The notes under the pieces are model-generated. The model worked only from the letters and a program-made list of their open reading frames with translations, did no database searches and was not told the DNA's origin. 15,977 nucleotides of DNA from NCBI GenBank assembly GCA_963991985.1, contig CAXDRX010000029.1, positions 1 through 15,977 on the forward strand. Reading direction: 5' to 3'. This DNA is from MED-G17 sp963991985. GTDB taxonomy: Bacteria; Bacteroidota; Bacteroidia; NS11-12g; UBA9320. The position numbers were made by a program, and so were the translations under genes. Positions 1 to 8,352 of the stretch are shown piece after piece; positions within the stretch are counted from its first letter, which is position 1, and each line of letters begins with the position of its first letter.

Positions 1-2
1 CT

Positions 3-602
3 GAAAATATCAGTTTCCTATTCTCTTTGGATTTACAAAAGGCCAAAAAAATTCAAAAAACGGTGCGTTTATTGGTGTATGACAGTCTGGAAAAATGGAA
101 TGCCAAAAGGTTTCGACCCAAAGCACAATTTACCTACATCCAACAGGGAAGCAAAATAATTTTTAGCAACAATTCGCCGAACTTGGACACCCTGCTTCAT
201 TCCTGGCAATGGAATTTTGGAGACAATAACCACGATAGTTCTACTTTGAATCCCATACACACTTATCAGGCAAATACAGATACCTTCTTTAAAGTCCAAT
301 TGATTGTGAAATCATGTGAGCAAAACGACACCTTTTCTCATTTAGTTAACTTCAAAAAGCTTGCAATTAAAGACTTCATTGACCAAAAGATATGCGTCTA
401 TCCAAATCCTAGTTACAACAAAATCTATGTAGAAAGAGGATCAGCCAAAAAATCAAAATTTGTCCTTTTCTCCAATTCGGGAAAAAGAATAACCACAGGA
501 TCTATCAAAGCTGTTTCGTCAAGCATAGATATTTCATTTCTGCCAGCGGGTTTATATTTTCTTAGAATTGATCATCAAATCTTTAAGATACAAAAAGAAT
601 AG
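3..602 (+). CDS. Partial T9SS cargo protein with PKD domain (3' end only)
   Basis: The reading frame is open from the window edge, so this is the C-terminal part of a larger secreted protein whose start lies outside. A TTG at 27 could be read as a start but no initiation signal supports it. Counting residues from that TTG, about 35-110 form a PKD-type beta-sandwich, with the hallmark WNFGDN followed by STLNPIHTY. Residues about 121-191 form a Por-secretion-type C-terminal sorting domain, with VYPNPS near its start, a central LFSNSGK strand and PAGLYFLRI near the end. In the family, this domain takes cargo through the type IX system of Bacteroidota to the cell surface or medium. The catalytic or binding part upstream is missing, so no function can be assigned. 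The next gene, 39 nt downstream on the same strand, has a very similar tail. Confidence 0.85.
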   Translation, partial: ENISFLFSLDLQKAKKIQKTVRLLVYDSLEKWNAKRFRPKAQFTYIQQGSKIIFSNNSPNLDTLLHSWQWNFGDNNHDSSTLNPIHTYQANTDTFFKVQLIVKSCEQNDTFSHLVNFKKLAIKDFIDQKICVYPNPSYNKIYVERGSAKKSKFVLFSNSGKRITTGSIKAVSSSIDISFLPAGLYFLRIDHQIFKIQKE

Positions 603-607
603 ATTTA

Positions 608-637
608 TTGAATATAGTGGAAAAAGTATTACCTTGA
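608..637 (+). promoter_or_regulatory. Possible Bacteroidota-type promoter of the CE1 esterase gene
   Basis: TTG at 608-610, a 19-nt spacer and TACCTTGA at 630-637 resemble the TTTG / TAnnTTTG promoter of Bacteroidota, with two mismatches in the downstream box. The GTG start at 642 lies only 4 nt beyond, so a transcript from here would be nearly leaderless. The call rests on pattern matching alone. Confidence 0.3.
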
Positions 638-641
638 GCAT

Positions 642-1784
642 GTGAAAAGAAACAGTCTATTTGTTTTGTTTTTCTGCTGTCATTCTATGCAAATTGTATT
701 TGGTCAAAGTTTTATTACCAAAACTATGCAATTCAAGGGAGTTAGCCGGAGCTATAAGATTTTTTTGCCAAGGCTTTACGATGGTCGTGAGAAAGTTCCT
801 TTGATGCTTAATTTTCATGGTGGCAATCAAAATATTCAAGCACAAGTAGATTTATCCAACATGAATCAAATTGCAGATACAGCCAACTTCATTGTTGTAT
901 ACCCTCAAGCTTTGGAAGATCCCAGTGATGGAAATTCAACCAACTGGATGAGGAAACAGCCGACAAGTTTTGATGATGTTCCTTTTGTTTCTGCACTCAT
1001 AGATGAAGTATCATCCAATTATTCCATAGATATAGAAAGAGTTTATGCTTGTGGATATTCTCTCGGAGGTGAGTTTTCCTTCGAGCTGGCTTGCAAGCTA
1101 AATCATAAAATTGCAGCCATTGCGCCTGTGGCAAGACCTATGACCAAGGTTTCTTTTGAGAATTGCAATCCGGTACACCCTACGGCCGTATTGATTGTTA
1201 TGGGAACCAATGATGATTTGTACAACGGTATCGAATTCGGCGGTACACAATGGTATTACTCGGCGATGGAATCTGCAGACTATTGGAATGGTATCAATCA
1301 TACAAATCCTGAGGCCGAAGTTTATGAACTACCCAATTTAAACCCAACAGATGGGAGTTCCGTAAGTGCACTTTTATGGAAAAATGGAGACAATTGTACA
1401 CAAGTAAAACACCTAAAAATAAATGGAGGAGGGCACACCTGGCCAGGAAGTGTTTGGGGAAATCAAGACATTAACGGCTCAGAAGAAATTTGGGATTTTT
1501 TATCCAAATTTGACATCAATGGGCTCATAGACTGTTCAACAAATAGCAATCCATCCAAGATATCATCAATTGAAATTCAAATAGTTCCCAACCCTTGCAA
1601 TCATTATTTGAAAATCTTTGGTTTGAGAAAAAAATTGCCCTTTAGAATACTATCCATTGGTGGAGAGGAAATAACAAGGGGAAATATTGACGAACGGGAG
1701 AATCAAATTGAGACTGATGATCTATCCCCAGGACTATATTTTTTAGAACTCAACCATCAAATCTTTAAAGTGCTAAAGAATTGA
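642..1784 (+). CDS. Secreted CE1/LpqC-type esterase (PHB depolymerase-like) with T9SS sorting domain
   Basis: This alpha/beta-hydrolase belongs to the poly(3-hydroxybutyrate) depolymerase / feruloyl esterase (LpqC, CE1) group and probably cleaves an ester bond in an extracellular polymer or plant-derived substrate. Residues 1-21 are a hydrophobic signal peptide ending in VFG. The oxyanion-hole motif is HGG at 59-61, the nucleophile elbow is GYSLGG with Ser140, the likely acid is Asp191 or Asp192 in GTNDD, and the histidine is His265 in GGGHTWPG. The catalytic triad is therefore complete. Residues about 309-380 are a T9SS C-terminal domain (IVPNP, then LSPGLYFLEL). I chose the GTG start at 642 because the ATG at 640 runs straight into TGA in its own frame. 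The gene lies 39 nt after another T9SS cargo gene, and its last 20 bp overlap the 3' end of the convergent sprT-like gene. The substrate cannot be told from sequence. Confidence 0.88.
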   Translation: MKRNSLFVLFFCCHSMQIVFGQSFITKTMQFKGVSRSYKIFLPRLYDGREKVPLMLNFHGGNQNIQAQVDLSNMNQIADTANFIVVYPQALEDPSDGNSTNWMRKQPTSFDDVPFVSALIDEVSSNYSIDIERVYACGYSLGGEFSFELACKLNHKIAAIAPVARPMTKVSFENCNPVHPTAVLIVMGTNDDLYNGIEFGGTQWYYSAMESADYWNGINHTNPEAEVYELPNLNPTDGSSVSALLWKNGDNCTQVKHLKINGGGHTWPGSVWGNQDINGSEEIWDFLSKFDINGLIDCSTNSNPSKISSIEIQIVPNPCNHYLKIFGLRKKLPFRILSIGGEEITRGNIDERENQIETDDLSPGLYFLELNHQIFKVLKN

Positions 1785-2367
1785 CCTCTGCATTTTCAGA
1801 AATCAAAAAAAGTTTTTTGTCTTGGGTTCTCTGACATAGAGATCGCGTCCGATTTTTTTTTACTTTTTTAAACTCTTCATTTTTGAAAGTAAAAATTCCT
1901 CCTATAGAAATATCTGCTAAAATATTTTTCCCATTTTTCCTTATTTCTTGTATAAGAAAAGGATCTTTACGAGCTGTCGCAGACGGATTTTTTGCAAAGC
2001 TTAATAAGGCTTTGTGATCATTCATGTCTAAAGTATTCATTCCAATCCAATGAAAAATTAATTGGCGAAACTCGTCTTTCCATTCTTTTCCATGGGCTTC
2101 AATCTTTTTCCATCCATATTTTTCTGTAGCTTTCAAGTGGGCCAATTCATGCAAAAAAGTAAGCGCAAATCTTTTTGTACTTAAATCTCCATTCACACTC
2201 AAGCGATGGGGTTTTTTACCAAGTTTTGGCCGATAATCCCCTAATTTACTTTGTCGCGATTTGCTAATGGTAAAATCTATCTTGTACATCTTCAATTGCT
2301 GAAGTGCAAAGTCTACCAATTCCAAGGGCAAATATTTACCTAATATTTTGTGTTCCTTGTCGATCAT
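1765..2367 (-). CDS. SprT-like zinc metalloprotease domain protein
   Basis: The protein is 200 residues long when started at the ATG at 2367. The frame is open further upstream to 2418, but that extension is a low-complexity Cys/Phe-rich stretch antisense-like to the neighbour's coding region, so I reject it. The zincin motif HELAH is at residues 73-77, and the third zinc ligand is probably His92 in AHGKEW, the SprT/Spartan arrangement. SprT-family proteins are cytoplasmic metalloproteases, and the eukaryotic relative Spartan degrades DNA-protein crosslinks; the bacterial role is poorly known. The C-terminal zinc ribbon found in many SprT proteins is absent here, with only one Cys in the tail. 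The start overlaps the upstream GT-C gene by 32 bp, suggesting co-transcription and possible coupling. The stop overlaps the convergent esterase gene by 20 bp. Confidence 0.82.
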   Translation of the reverse strand: MIDKEHKILGKYLPLELVDFALQQLKMYKIDFTISKSRQSKLGDYRPKLGKKPHRLSVNGDLSTKRFALTFLHELAHLKATEKYGWKKIEAHGKEWKDEFRQLIFHWIGMNTLDMNDHKALLSFAKNPSATARKDPFLIQEIRKNGKNILADISIGGIFTFKNEEFKKVKKNRTRSLCQRTQDKKLFLISENAEVNSLAL

Positions 2368-3634
2368 TGAGGTAATACAATGGCATAAAAATGAAAATGG
2401 GCAACAAAGGCAAAGCAAACCGAGAAGCCCCTAAGGGCCCTGTTAGCACCAAAAAATACAAAACAGTGGAAAGAAAAAGTATTTTAATTTTCAACGCAAT
2501 ATTTCTTGAAAAAAGAAAGTAAATCCAAGCGAACAACTTGAAAATATTGCCAAACAATACGCCAAACAAAAGGAGTAACCACCAAGAAGAAGAATCAAAC
2601 AATGTCTCCAGGGTTCCCTTCAGACCACTGGTGTGCAATACTTTTAGCAAACTTGTTTGGTTTTTTAACTTTAACCAAGTTGAAAAATCATAACGACCCG
2701 GATCTAAAAAAAAAGGCAAAAACCCCTTGAGATGAAACCATACATAAGCAAAGAAATTTTCCTCAATCAAATCGGAAGTAAATTTATTCACCTGTCTGGC
2801 CCAAATTGCATAATCTTCTTTGTTTGCTGGGTGTCTGTCTAAAATTTTCCACGCTTTATCTGTAGTATCGTTTATAAACAGTTGTGTATTGTAATAGACC
2901 TTATTAATTTTTGCAATGGAACTGTATTCCAAAACTCCATATTTTTTTTGATTGTCTATGGAAATTTTGCCAACCAAAATGAGCGGAACCATGAACAAAA
3001 AAATAGAACGATAGCCCATATTGGTTCTTACAAATAGAACAAATAAAAAAGGCAATAACAGAGCAATTGGTTTGAGTAAAACCATTGCGCAAAGTAGGAA
3101 AATAAGGAAAAGGAAAGAAAGCCAAGTATGAGATTTTCTTAGACTTAAACTTAAGGTCAACATCAAAAATACCTGCAGCCAAATTTCTGTCATGAATAAA
3201 TTGCTGTAAATAAATTGAGATGTACTTAACAAAATAGTAATTAGGACAACCCATACATGCTTTCTAGAAAAAATTTGAAACCTTTTGTTCGAATTAGAAA
3301 TGCTTTTATAGAAGAAAAATACCGAGAAAAATGAAAGTCCGTTTTGTATAAAACGGAGAATATCCAAACCATTCCAAGCATCAAAAAATGAGACAATCAA
3401 AGGATACAAAAAAGGTCTTTTGGTGAATCCTCTAAAATCAAATGGTTCTTGAAAAGAGTAGATATAGAAATGGCCATTGGACCAAAAGTTTTGGCCTGCC
3501 AACAAATATTCGTGAGAATCCTTGCTAAAATTTTCGGTAAAAAATCCTAAAACAAAAAAGAGACATTGAAGACTCAGGAAATACCAGAAGAAAAGACATT
3601 CAAACCTATTGTTCCAAATTTTGATTGATTTCAT
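2336..3634 (-). CDS. GT-C-type polytopic membrane protein (putative lipid-linked glycosyltransferase)
   Basis: This 432-residue protein is strongly hydrophobic, with about ten predicted membrane segments. After the first segment comes a short non-cytoplasmic loop with acidic residues (SKDSHEYLLAG, Asp39 and Glu42). This matches the position of the catalytic acidic motif in GT-C enzymes such as the PMT/ArnT (GT39) group, which transfer sugars from polyprenyl-phosphate donors to acceptors on the outer side of the inner membrane. Neither the acceptor nor the sugar can be inferred. The gene lies between a secreted TPR protein (29-bp overlap at its start) and a SprT-like protease (32-bp overlap at its end), all minus strand, and so is probably one transcription unit. 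The GT-C label rests on topology and the acidic loop; it could be a distant, non-catalytic relative. Confidence 0.7.
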   Translation of the reverse strand: MKSIKIWNNRFECLFFWYFLSLQCLFFVLGFFTENFSKDSHEYLLAGQNFWSNGHFYIYSFQEPFDFRGFTKRPFLYPLIVSFFDAWNGLDILRFIQNGLSFFSVFFFYKSISNSNKRFQIFSRKHVWVVLITILLSTSQFIYSNLFMTEIWLQVFLMLTLSLSLRKSHTWLSFLFLIFLLCAMVLLKPIALLLPFLFVLFVRTNMGYRSIFLFMVPLILVGKISIDNQKKYGVLEYSSIAKINKVYYNTQLFINDTTDKAWKILDRHPANKEDYAIWARQVNKFTSDLIEENFFAYVWFHLKGFLPFFLDPGRYDFSTWLKLKNQTSLLKVLHTSGLKGTLETLFDSSSWWLLLLFGVLFGNIFKLFAWIYFLFSRNIALKIKILFLSTVLYFLVLTGPLGASRFALPLLPIFIFMPLYYLNDRQGTQNIR

Positions 3635-5432
3635 TGGTCAAGGTTGTTATTTTATTTCTTGCCTTTACAGCAAAAATGCTGTTGGTATAATCAAAAACTA
3701 TTTTTTTATAGGTCTGAATTGCCTTTGATGTGTCTTCCAACTGATTTTGGTATAAATTGGCTATTTGCCATAATGAATTATCTGCCAAAATATCCAAAGG
3801 ATAATCTTTGACCACCATTTTATAAAAATAAAGTGCATCAGTCCATTTCCTTTGTTGATACATAATTTTTGCTTTCAAATAAAGAATTTCATCCGGTAAT
3901 GTTTTATTGTCTGAAACAAAAGGCAGTGTATTTAAAAGGTTGATACTTTCACTAAATTTGTTTTGAAACAAGAGCAATTCAGCTTTGGCGTATATTTTAA
4001 GAGCTTTATCGGTGCTATCAAGTCCTGTATTGTCTGAAATCAAAACACTAAGCTCCAAAGCATCGTTGGCAATAAGACGAGAAGTGGCGCGCTTTAAAAT
4101 ATTAAGCTGCGTTTTTGCCCAAAGAAAGTCTCCTTTGTAATAGCTCAATTTAGCGTTTTTTAAACGAGCTTTCTGACCGAGCAAATCCTCTTTAAATGCC
4201 TTATCTACCTGACCATAAAGGAGTTGAGCATCCCAAGTTTGATTGGTAACCAAATAAGCATCTCCCAACAGTATTTTGCATCTTCCCATTTGCTTTTTGA
4301 ATAGCGAAGAATAGTCCATGACCCTCAACAGAATTTCGATGGCCTTTTCTGGTGCATTTGCATAAAGCAATTGAAACTTAGCATAATCTATTTGTAAGTT
4401 TACATTGTTCTCATTTTGAGGATAATCCTCAAAAAAGGAAACAAAGTCATCGGCAAGCTCGTCTACCCGACTCTTCTGAAATCCATAACTATCTAAGAAA
4501 CGCATTTTTAAACGAATGAGCGCCATTTTGGCCTCCCGGTATCGATAAGATTCTTTTTGAAGTCCGATAACATAGGCAAAAGCGCGTTCGGCATGTTTCC
4601 ATTCCTCAATTCTCATCATCTGCGCTCCAAAGAAAAAGGTTCTTTCACCTGGCCTGCCCTCCCTTTTTTCTAAAGCCACGTTTTGCATAAAGGCTTGATC
4701 ATATTTTTTCTTTTGAATAAAAACCCAAATGAGCAATTCGTTCAACATTAAATTGTTTGGATGCTTTTGTATTCTTCCAACCAAAACCTTTGAAATCTCT
4801 TCCACAAACTTGATTGCGTCAAGCTGCTCAGCCAATTCACCTTGTACTTGATACAAAGACAATCGATTTTGAATCAAATTTTCTATGAGAAATTCATAAA
4901 GTTCTTTTGAATTTTCTGTGATTCGTAAAAATTGAATTTTGGAGGCAATCATCAGAGGACTTGTTGGGAAAAACTTAAGACCTTGATCTAAGGTTTTTTT
5001 TGCACCCAACCACCATTTTCTGTAGGCAAATGCCTTATATGCCTTTTGAAAAATGAGATCATTTTTTTTCAATTCTTCAATCAAGTTTTCTAGGCTTTTT
5101 TCTTCTTTGAAATTTTTTTCTTTTTGCTTTCTCAACCATAGATAATCTATTTTAAAATTGAAATTGTTTGGTGCACGACGCATACTTCTTTTTACTACGT
5201 CCATGGCTTCTGACCATGCTTTCAATTCTATTGAAGCCTTAAAAAAGTATCCATAATAGGACTGATTATTGGGGTTTTGAACAACCATTTTTTGCAAATT
5301 GGAAAAGGCTTTTCCATAATCACCATTTTTGTACAATTGGATGGTCAGCTTTTCATCTACCGTCTGACTTTTAGCTATTTTGAACCAGAAACATAGAAAA
5401 ATACAGAGAAAATATAGAATTGCTTTTTTCAA
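3606..5432 (-). CDS. Secreted/periplasmic tetratricopeptide-repeat protein
   Basis: This is a 608-residue protein. Residues 1-22 form a signal peptide (MKKA, hydrophobic core, then AKS-Q). The rest is alpha-helical with TPR-like repeats throughout. Clear examples are GDYGKAFSNLQKMVVQNPNN near residue 37, KKTLDQGLKFFPTSP near 145, APEKAIEILLRVMDYS near 355, RKWTDALYFYKMVVKDYP near 530 and DTSKAIQTYKKIVFDY near 567. The C-terminal repeats resemble those of BamD/YbgF-type envelope scaffolds. TPR proteins mediate protein-protein contacts, and this one probably works in the periplasm or at the inner face of the outer membrane, but its partner is unknown. It is the first gene of a minus-strand unit with the GT-C protein and the SprT-like protease. 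It is divergent from guaB, with 92 bp between the two starts. The charged N-terminus followed by a hydrophobic core supports the start at 5432. Confidence 0.8.
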   Translation of the reverse strand: MKKAILYFLCIFLCFWFKIAKSQTVDEKLTIQLYKNGDYGKAFSNLQKMVVQNPNNQSYYGYFFKASIELKAWSEAMDVVKRSMRRAPNNFNFKIDYLWLRKQKEKNFKEEKSLENLIEELKKNDLIFQKAYKAFAYRKWWLGAKKTLDQGLKFFPTSPLMIASKIQFLRITENSKELYEFLIENLIQNRLSLYQVQGELAEQLDAIKFVEEISKVLVGRIQKHPNNLMLNELLIWVFIQKKKYDQAFMQNVALEKREGRPGERTFFFGAQMMRIEEWKHAERAFAYVIGLQKESYRYREAKMALIRLKMRFLDSYGFQKSRVDELADDFVSFFEDYPQNENNVNLQIDYAKFQLLYANAPEKAIEILLRVMDYSSLFKKQMGRCKILLGDAYLVTNQTWDAQLLYGQVDKAFKEDLLGQKARLKNAKLSYYKGDFLWAKTQLNILKRATSRLIANDALELSVLISDNTGLDSTDKALKIYAKAELLLFQNKFSESINLLNTLPFVSDNKTLPDEILYLKAKIMYQQRKWTDALYFYKMVVKDYPLDILADNSLWQIANLYQNQLEDTSKAIQTYKKIVFDYTNSIFAVKARNKITTLTNEINQNLEQ

Positions 5433-5460
5433 CAGAAACGAAAAGCAAATTACGATATTC

Positions 5461-5492
5461 TTTACAAAGCCATCATTTTAAACGTATTTTTG
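5461..5492 (+). promoter_or_regulatory. Probable promoter of guaB
   Basis: The short region between the divergent TPR and guaB starts contains TATTTTTG at 5485-5492, an exact match to the Bacteroidota TAnnTTTG box. TTTA at 5461-5464 lies 20 nt upstream, in place of the TTTG of the -33 element. Transcription would start near 5497-5500 and give a leader of about 25-30 nt before the ATG at 5525. No classical Shine-Dalgarno sequence is visible, as is usual in this phylum. Confidence 0.45.
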
Positions 5493-5524
5493 TTTGGCAA
5501 ATAACAGCTGTTCTTTTATTTGCC

Positions 5525-6991
5525 ATGTCAAACCCAAAACATACCATTCGACACACACTCACTTTTGACGACGTTTTGGTCGTTCCTGCCTATTCTCAAG
5601 TTCTCCCAAGGGAAGTACAAACCGCCACCCAACTGAGTAGAAATATACGGTTAAATGTTCCTATGGTTTCTTCAGCGATGGATACGGTAACTGAATGGAA
5701 AATGGCAGTCGCCATGGCAAGATCTGGCGGAATTGGGATAATTCACAAAAACATGAGTATCGAGGCGCAAGCCAAGCAGGTAAAAAAAGTTAAGCGAAGT
5801 GAAAGCGGAATGATTATAGATCCCATCACACTTCAGGGAACAGCCTTGCTCGAAGATGCTTTGCGAATCATGAAAGAAAACCGAATTGGAGGCATACCTA
5901 TTGTAGATGACCACCACAAACTTGTTGGCATCATTACGAATAGAGACCTTCGCTTTGAGAAAAATTTGAAAAGAAGAATCGAAGATGTCATGACCAAAGA
6001 AAGGCTTGTTACCGCCTCAGAAGGTACCAATCTCTCTGATGCAGAAAGTATTCTTCAAGCCCACAAAATTGAAAAATTGCCTGTTGTTGATAAGCAAAAT
6101 GTATTGAAGGGCTTGATAACATTTAAGGATATACAGAAAGTGAAAAACTATCCCAAGGCCTGCAAAGATCAATATGGAAGGTTGCTGGTTGGCGCTGCCA
6201 TTGGTGTGACAGAAGATAGTTTGGAACGTGTTTCTGCCCTTAGCAAAGAAGGTGTAGATGTTATTACTTTGGATACAGCACATGGACACAGCCAAGGGGT
6301 AATTGAAATGGCCAAACAGATAAAAAAAGAATTTGAGCATATCGATTTGGTGGTCGGCAATGTAGCCACAGAAAAAGCTGCAAAAGACTTGGTAAATACG
6401 GGTTGCGACGGCATCAAAGTAGGCGTTGGACCAGGCTCTATATGCACCACTCGAATCATTGCAGGGATTGGCGTTCCTCAACTTACTGCCATTTTAGACT
6501 GCGCCAAAGTTTTGGCCAATGAAGAGGTAACACTTATTGCAGACGGTGGAATTCGATACAGCGGAGATATTGTGAAAGCCATTGCTGCGGGTGCCGATTG
6601 TGTTATGGCTGGATCTATTTTAGCAGGGACTGCAGAATCTCCTGGCGAAACTTCTATCATCAATGGAAGAAGAATGAAAACCTATCGAGGTATGGGAAGT
6701 TTGGCATCTATGAGGAAAGGGTCCAAAGACCGCTATTTTCAAGATGCTGAAGATGAAATTAGCAAATTGGTGCCCGAGGGCATTGAAGGTTCTGTTCCTT
6801 TCAAAGGTCCAATCGCAGAAGTTTTGTATCAATACATCGGAGGTTTAAGGGCGGGCATGGGCTATTGTGGTGCCAAAGATATTGCCGCACTGAAAGAAGC
6901 CGAAATCATTCAGATTTCCAATGCAGGCATTCTTGAAAGTCATCCACATGACATAAAAATCACCAAAGAGGCACCGAATTATAGCCCCTAG
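5525..6991 (+). CDS. guaB: Inosine-5'-monophosphate dehydrogenase
   Basis: This cytoplasmic enzyme oxidises IMP to XMP with NAD+, the committed step of guanine nucleotide synthesis. The 488-residue length is standard. The N-terminal barrel motif TFDDVLVVPAYS is at 13-24 and SSAMDTVTE at 49-57. The inserted Bateman module of two CBS domains covers about 95-205. The catalytic loop GPGSICTTR has the nucleophile Cys307, IADGGIRYSGDIVKA is at 338-352, and the mobile flap Arg-Tyr is in KDRYFQ (403-404). The frame is open upstream to 5420, but the ATG at 5525 gives the family N-terminus MSNPKHTIRHTLTFDDV, while the extra 35 residues look like translated promoter DNA. The gene is divergent from the TPR gene. 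Its TAG stop shares the bases CTAG (6988-6991) with the convergent membrane gene. Confidence 0.98.
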   Translation: MSNPKHTIRHTLTFDDVLVVPAYSQVLPREVQTATQLSRNIRLNVPMVSSAMDTVTEWKMAVAMARSGGIGIIHKNMSIEAQAKQVKKVKRSESGMIIDPITLQGTALLEDALRIMKENRIGGIPIVDDHHKLVGIITNRDLRFEKNLKRRIEDVMTKERLVTASEGTNLSDAESILQAHKIEKLPVVDKQNVLKGLITFKDIQKVKNYPKACKDQYGRLLVGAAIGVTEDSLERVSALSKEGVDVITLDTAHGHSQGVIEMAKQIKKEFEHIDLVVGNVATEKAAKDLVNTGCDGIKVGVGPGSICTTRIIAGIGVPQLTAILDCAKVLANEEVTLIADGGIRYSGDIVKAIAAGADCVMAGSILAGTAESPGETSIINGRRMKTYRGMGSLASMRKGSKDRYFQDAEDEISKLVPEGIEGSVPFKGPIAEVLYQYIGGLRAGMGYCGAKDIAALKEAEIIQISNAGILESHPHDIKITKEAPNYSP

Positions 6992-8352
6992 TCTTCACAA
7001 TTTTCGTGACCATACTTTAGGGCACACACAACATTGGGTTTGCGCAATAAGCGCTGATAATTTTCGGGAAATTTTGTTTTTAAAAATACCTTAAAGTAGG
7101 CTTCTTTACTCATGGCCTCCCAATGAATTATTGTTTTGTCGTATTGCCACGTTTGAAATAAATTGAGTCCTACCAGCAGCGCCACGATAATTGTCAATGG
7201 TTTTTGAAATTGGTATCTGAAAAGTTTTTTAAAAGTAGCACCCATCAAAAGGGCAAACAATGGATAAAATTCTATCAAAGCACGCATACCAAATCCTCCA
7301 CCATACCACCAACACCACCAAGAAAAAAGCACCCAAAAAGCCAAAAACAAAACAATTGAAATGGGAAATAACCATCTTTTTTGTCCATTGTTTTTACCTA
7401 AAAAATAAAGACCCGGGATAGAAAAAAGTAAGATGGGTGTGTAAAGAAAAAGTCCCTTTCTAAATCCAAACAAGCCTTTCCATATATGAGGATTTTTGAA
7501 AAAGAAATGCTCATCACCATAACTATAAAAGATCCAATGACCGGTTATTTCCTTCCAATAAACCATCTGTGGAATAAAGGGTAAAACACCCAAGATAAGA
7601 GCACCCATTAAGAAAACATAATTTTTATGATCCCGCTTCAAAAAGCGCACGATTTGTCTGCCATTGAGCCATAAGGGAAAAAACCCAAAAAGAAGATTGG
7701 TAGGGCGAATTAAAACCAAGAACCCCAAAACAAAGGCCATCGTAAGAAGCCATTTAACCTTGCTTGTTTGTTTAAATTTTTCTGAAGATATGCTCAATAC
7801 TAAAACCAAAAAGAAAGAATACGCGTGGCTCATTCCTGGCTCTGCTATCACGTAATGGAGATAATTGGTTCCTAAAACCATCGCAGGGAGAAGTAGCGCA
7901 ATTACTTTATCGCCAAAAAAAAAGCTTAAAAAATAACGCAACAAAAATATCGAACACAAGCCCAGAAGGAGTGCAGTTACAGACAAAGCCAACTGATAAG
8001 GCAAGCTATATCCATTGCGATTGTATCTTTTCTGCATCATGGTATATAAGTCTGCGACAACAAACCCCGGATAATAGAAGTAAGCCAAACCCATGGTATA
8101 CTTGATGACCTGCTTGTCTTCGTAATTGTTCACCCAAACACCATCATAAGGTTCATTGCTAGGCAAAAAATGGATAAAATTTAAAGAAAAGTCTTTGTAA
8201 ATAAATGCCGCAGGTAAATAGGCATAATAACTTGCAACATCGTATATAATTGCCCTCTTTCTTTGCCATGGTTTTGTATACACAGAACAGGCAGTGATAA
8301 CCAAACACAAAATCAGAGCAACTATCTTCGAATGGCTAATTGTATTGTTCAT
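6988..8352 (-). CDS. GT-C-type polytopic membrane protein (GT39-like)
   Basis: This 454-residue protein has about ten membrane spans. An acidic residue in the first extracytoplasmic loop (YDVASYYAYLPAA, Asp38) fits the GT-C pattern seen in Bacteroidota proteins with D-x-x-SYYAYLPA. Another recognisable stretch is the Trp-rich SWWCWWYGGGFGMRALIEFY at about 344-363, a loop common in this kind of putative mannosyl/arabinosyltransferase-like protein. By family it would use a polyprenyl-linked sugar at the outer face of the inner membrane, but donor and acceptor are unknown. It is the last gene of a minus-strand chain thiN - methyltransferase - this gene, and overlaps the methyltransferase by 17 bp. 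Its TAG stop overlaps the guaB stop tail-to-tail. It shows no close similarity by eye to the other GT-C protein at 2336-3634 beyond overall topology. Confidence 0.72.
   Translation of the reverse strand: MNNTISHSKIVALILCLVITACSVYTKPWQRKRAIIYDVASYYAYLPAAFIYKDFSLNFIHFLPSNEPYDGVWVNNYEDKQVIKYTMGLAYFYYPGFVVADLYTMMQKRYNRNGYSLPYQLALSVTALLLGLCSIFLLRYFLSFFFGDKVIALLLPAMVLGTNYLHYVIAEPGMSHAYSFFLVLVLSISSEKFKQTSKVKWLLTMAFVLGFLVLIRPTNLLFGFFPLWLNGRQIVRFLKRDHKNYVFLMGALILGVLPFIPQMVYWKEITGHWIFYSYGDEHFFFKNPHIWKGLFGFRKGLFLYTPILLFSIPGLYFLGKNNGQKRWLFPISIVLFLAFWVLFSWWCWWYGGGFGMRALIEFYPLFALLMGATFKKLFRYQFQKPLTIIVALLVGLNLFQTWQYDKTIIHWEAMSKEAYFKVFLKTKFPENYQRLLRKPNVVCALKYGHENCED

Noticed and set aside
27..29. TTG as start codon of the first protein
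   Set aside because: The frame is open to the window edge and the protein has no signal peptide here, although a T9SS cargo protein needs one. The gene is truncated, not short.
2368..2418. Earlier start for the SprT-like gene
   Set aside because: The extra residues are Cys/Phe-rich, lie wholly inside the GT-C coding region, and precede the family-like start MIDKEHKILGKYLP.
5420..5524. Upstream extension of guaB by 35 residues
   Set aside because: The extension covers the promoter region and overlaps the divergent TPR gene. The ATG at 5525 gives the normal IMP dehydrogenase N-terminus and length.
6017..6481. 154-residue open frame antisense to guaB
   Set aside because: It lies wholly inside the conserved IMP dehydrogenase catalytic region and has no family features.
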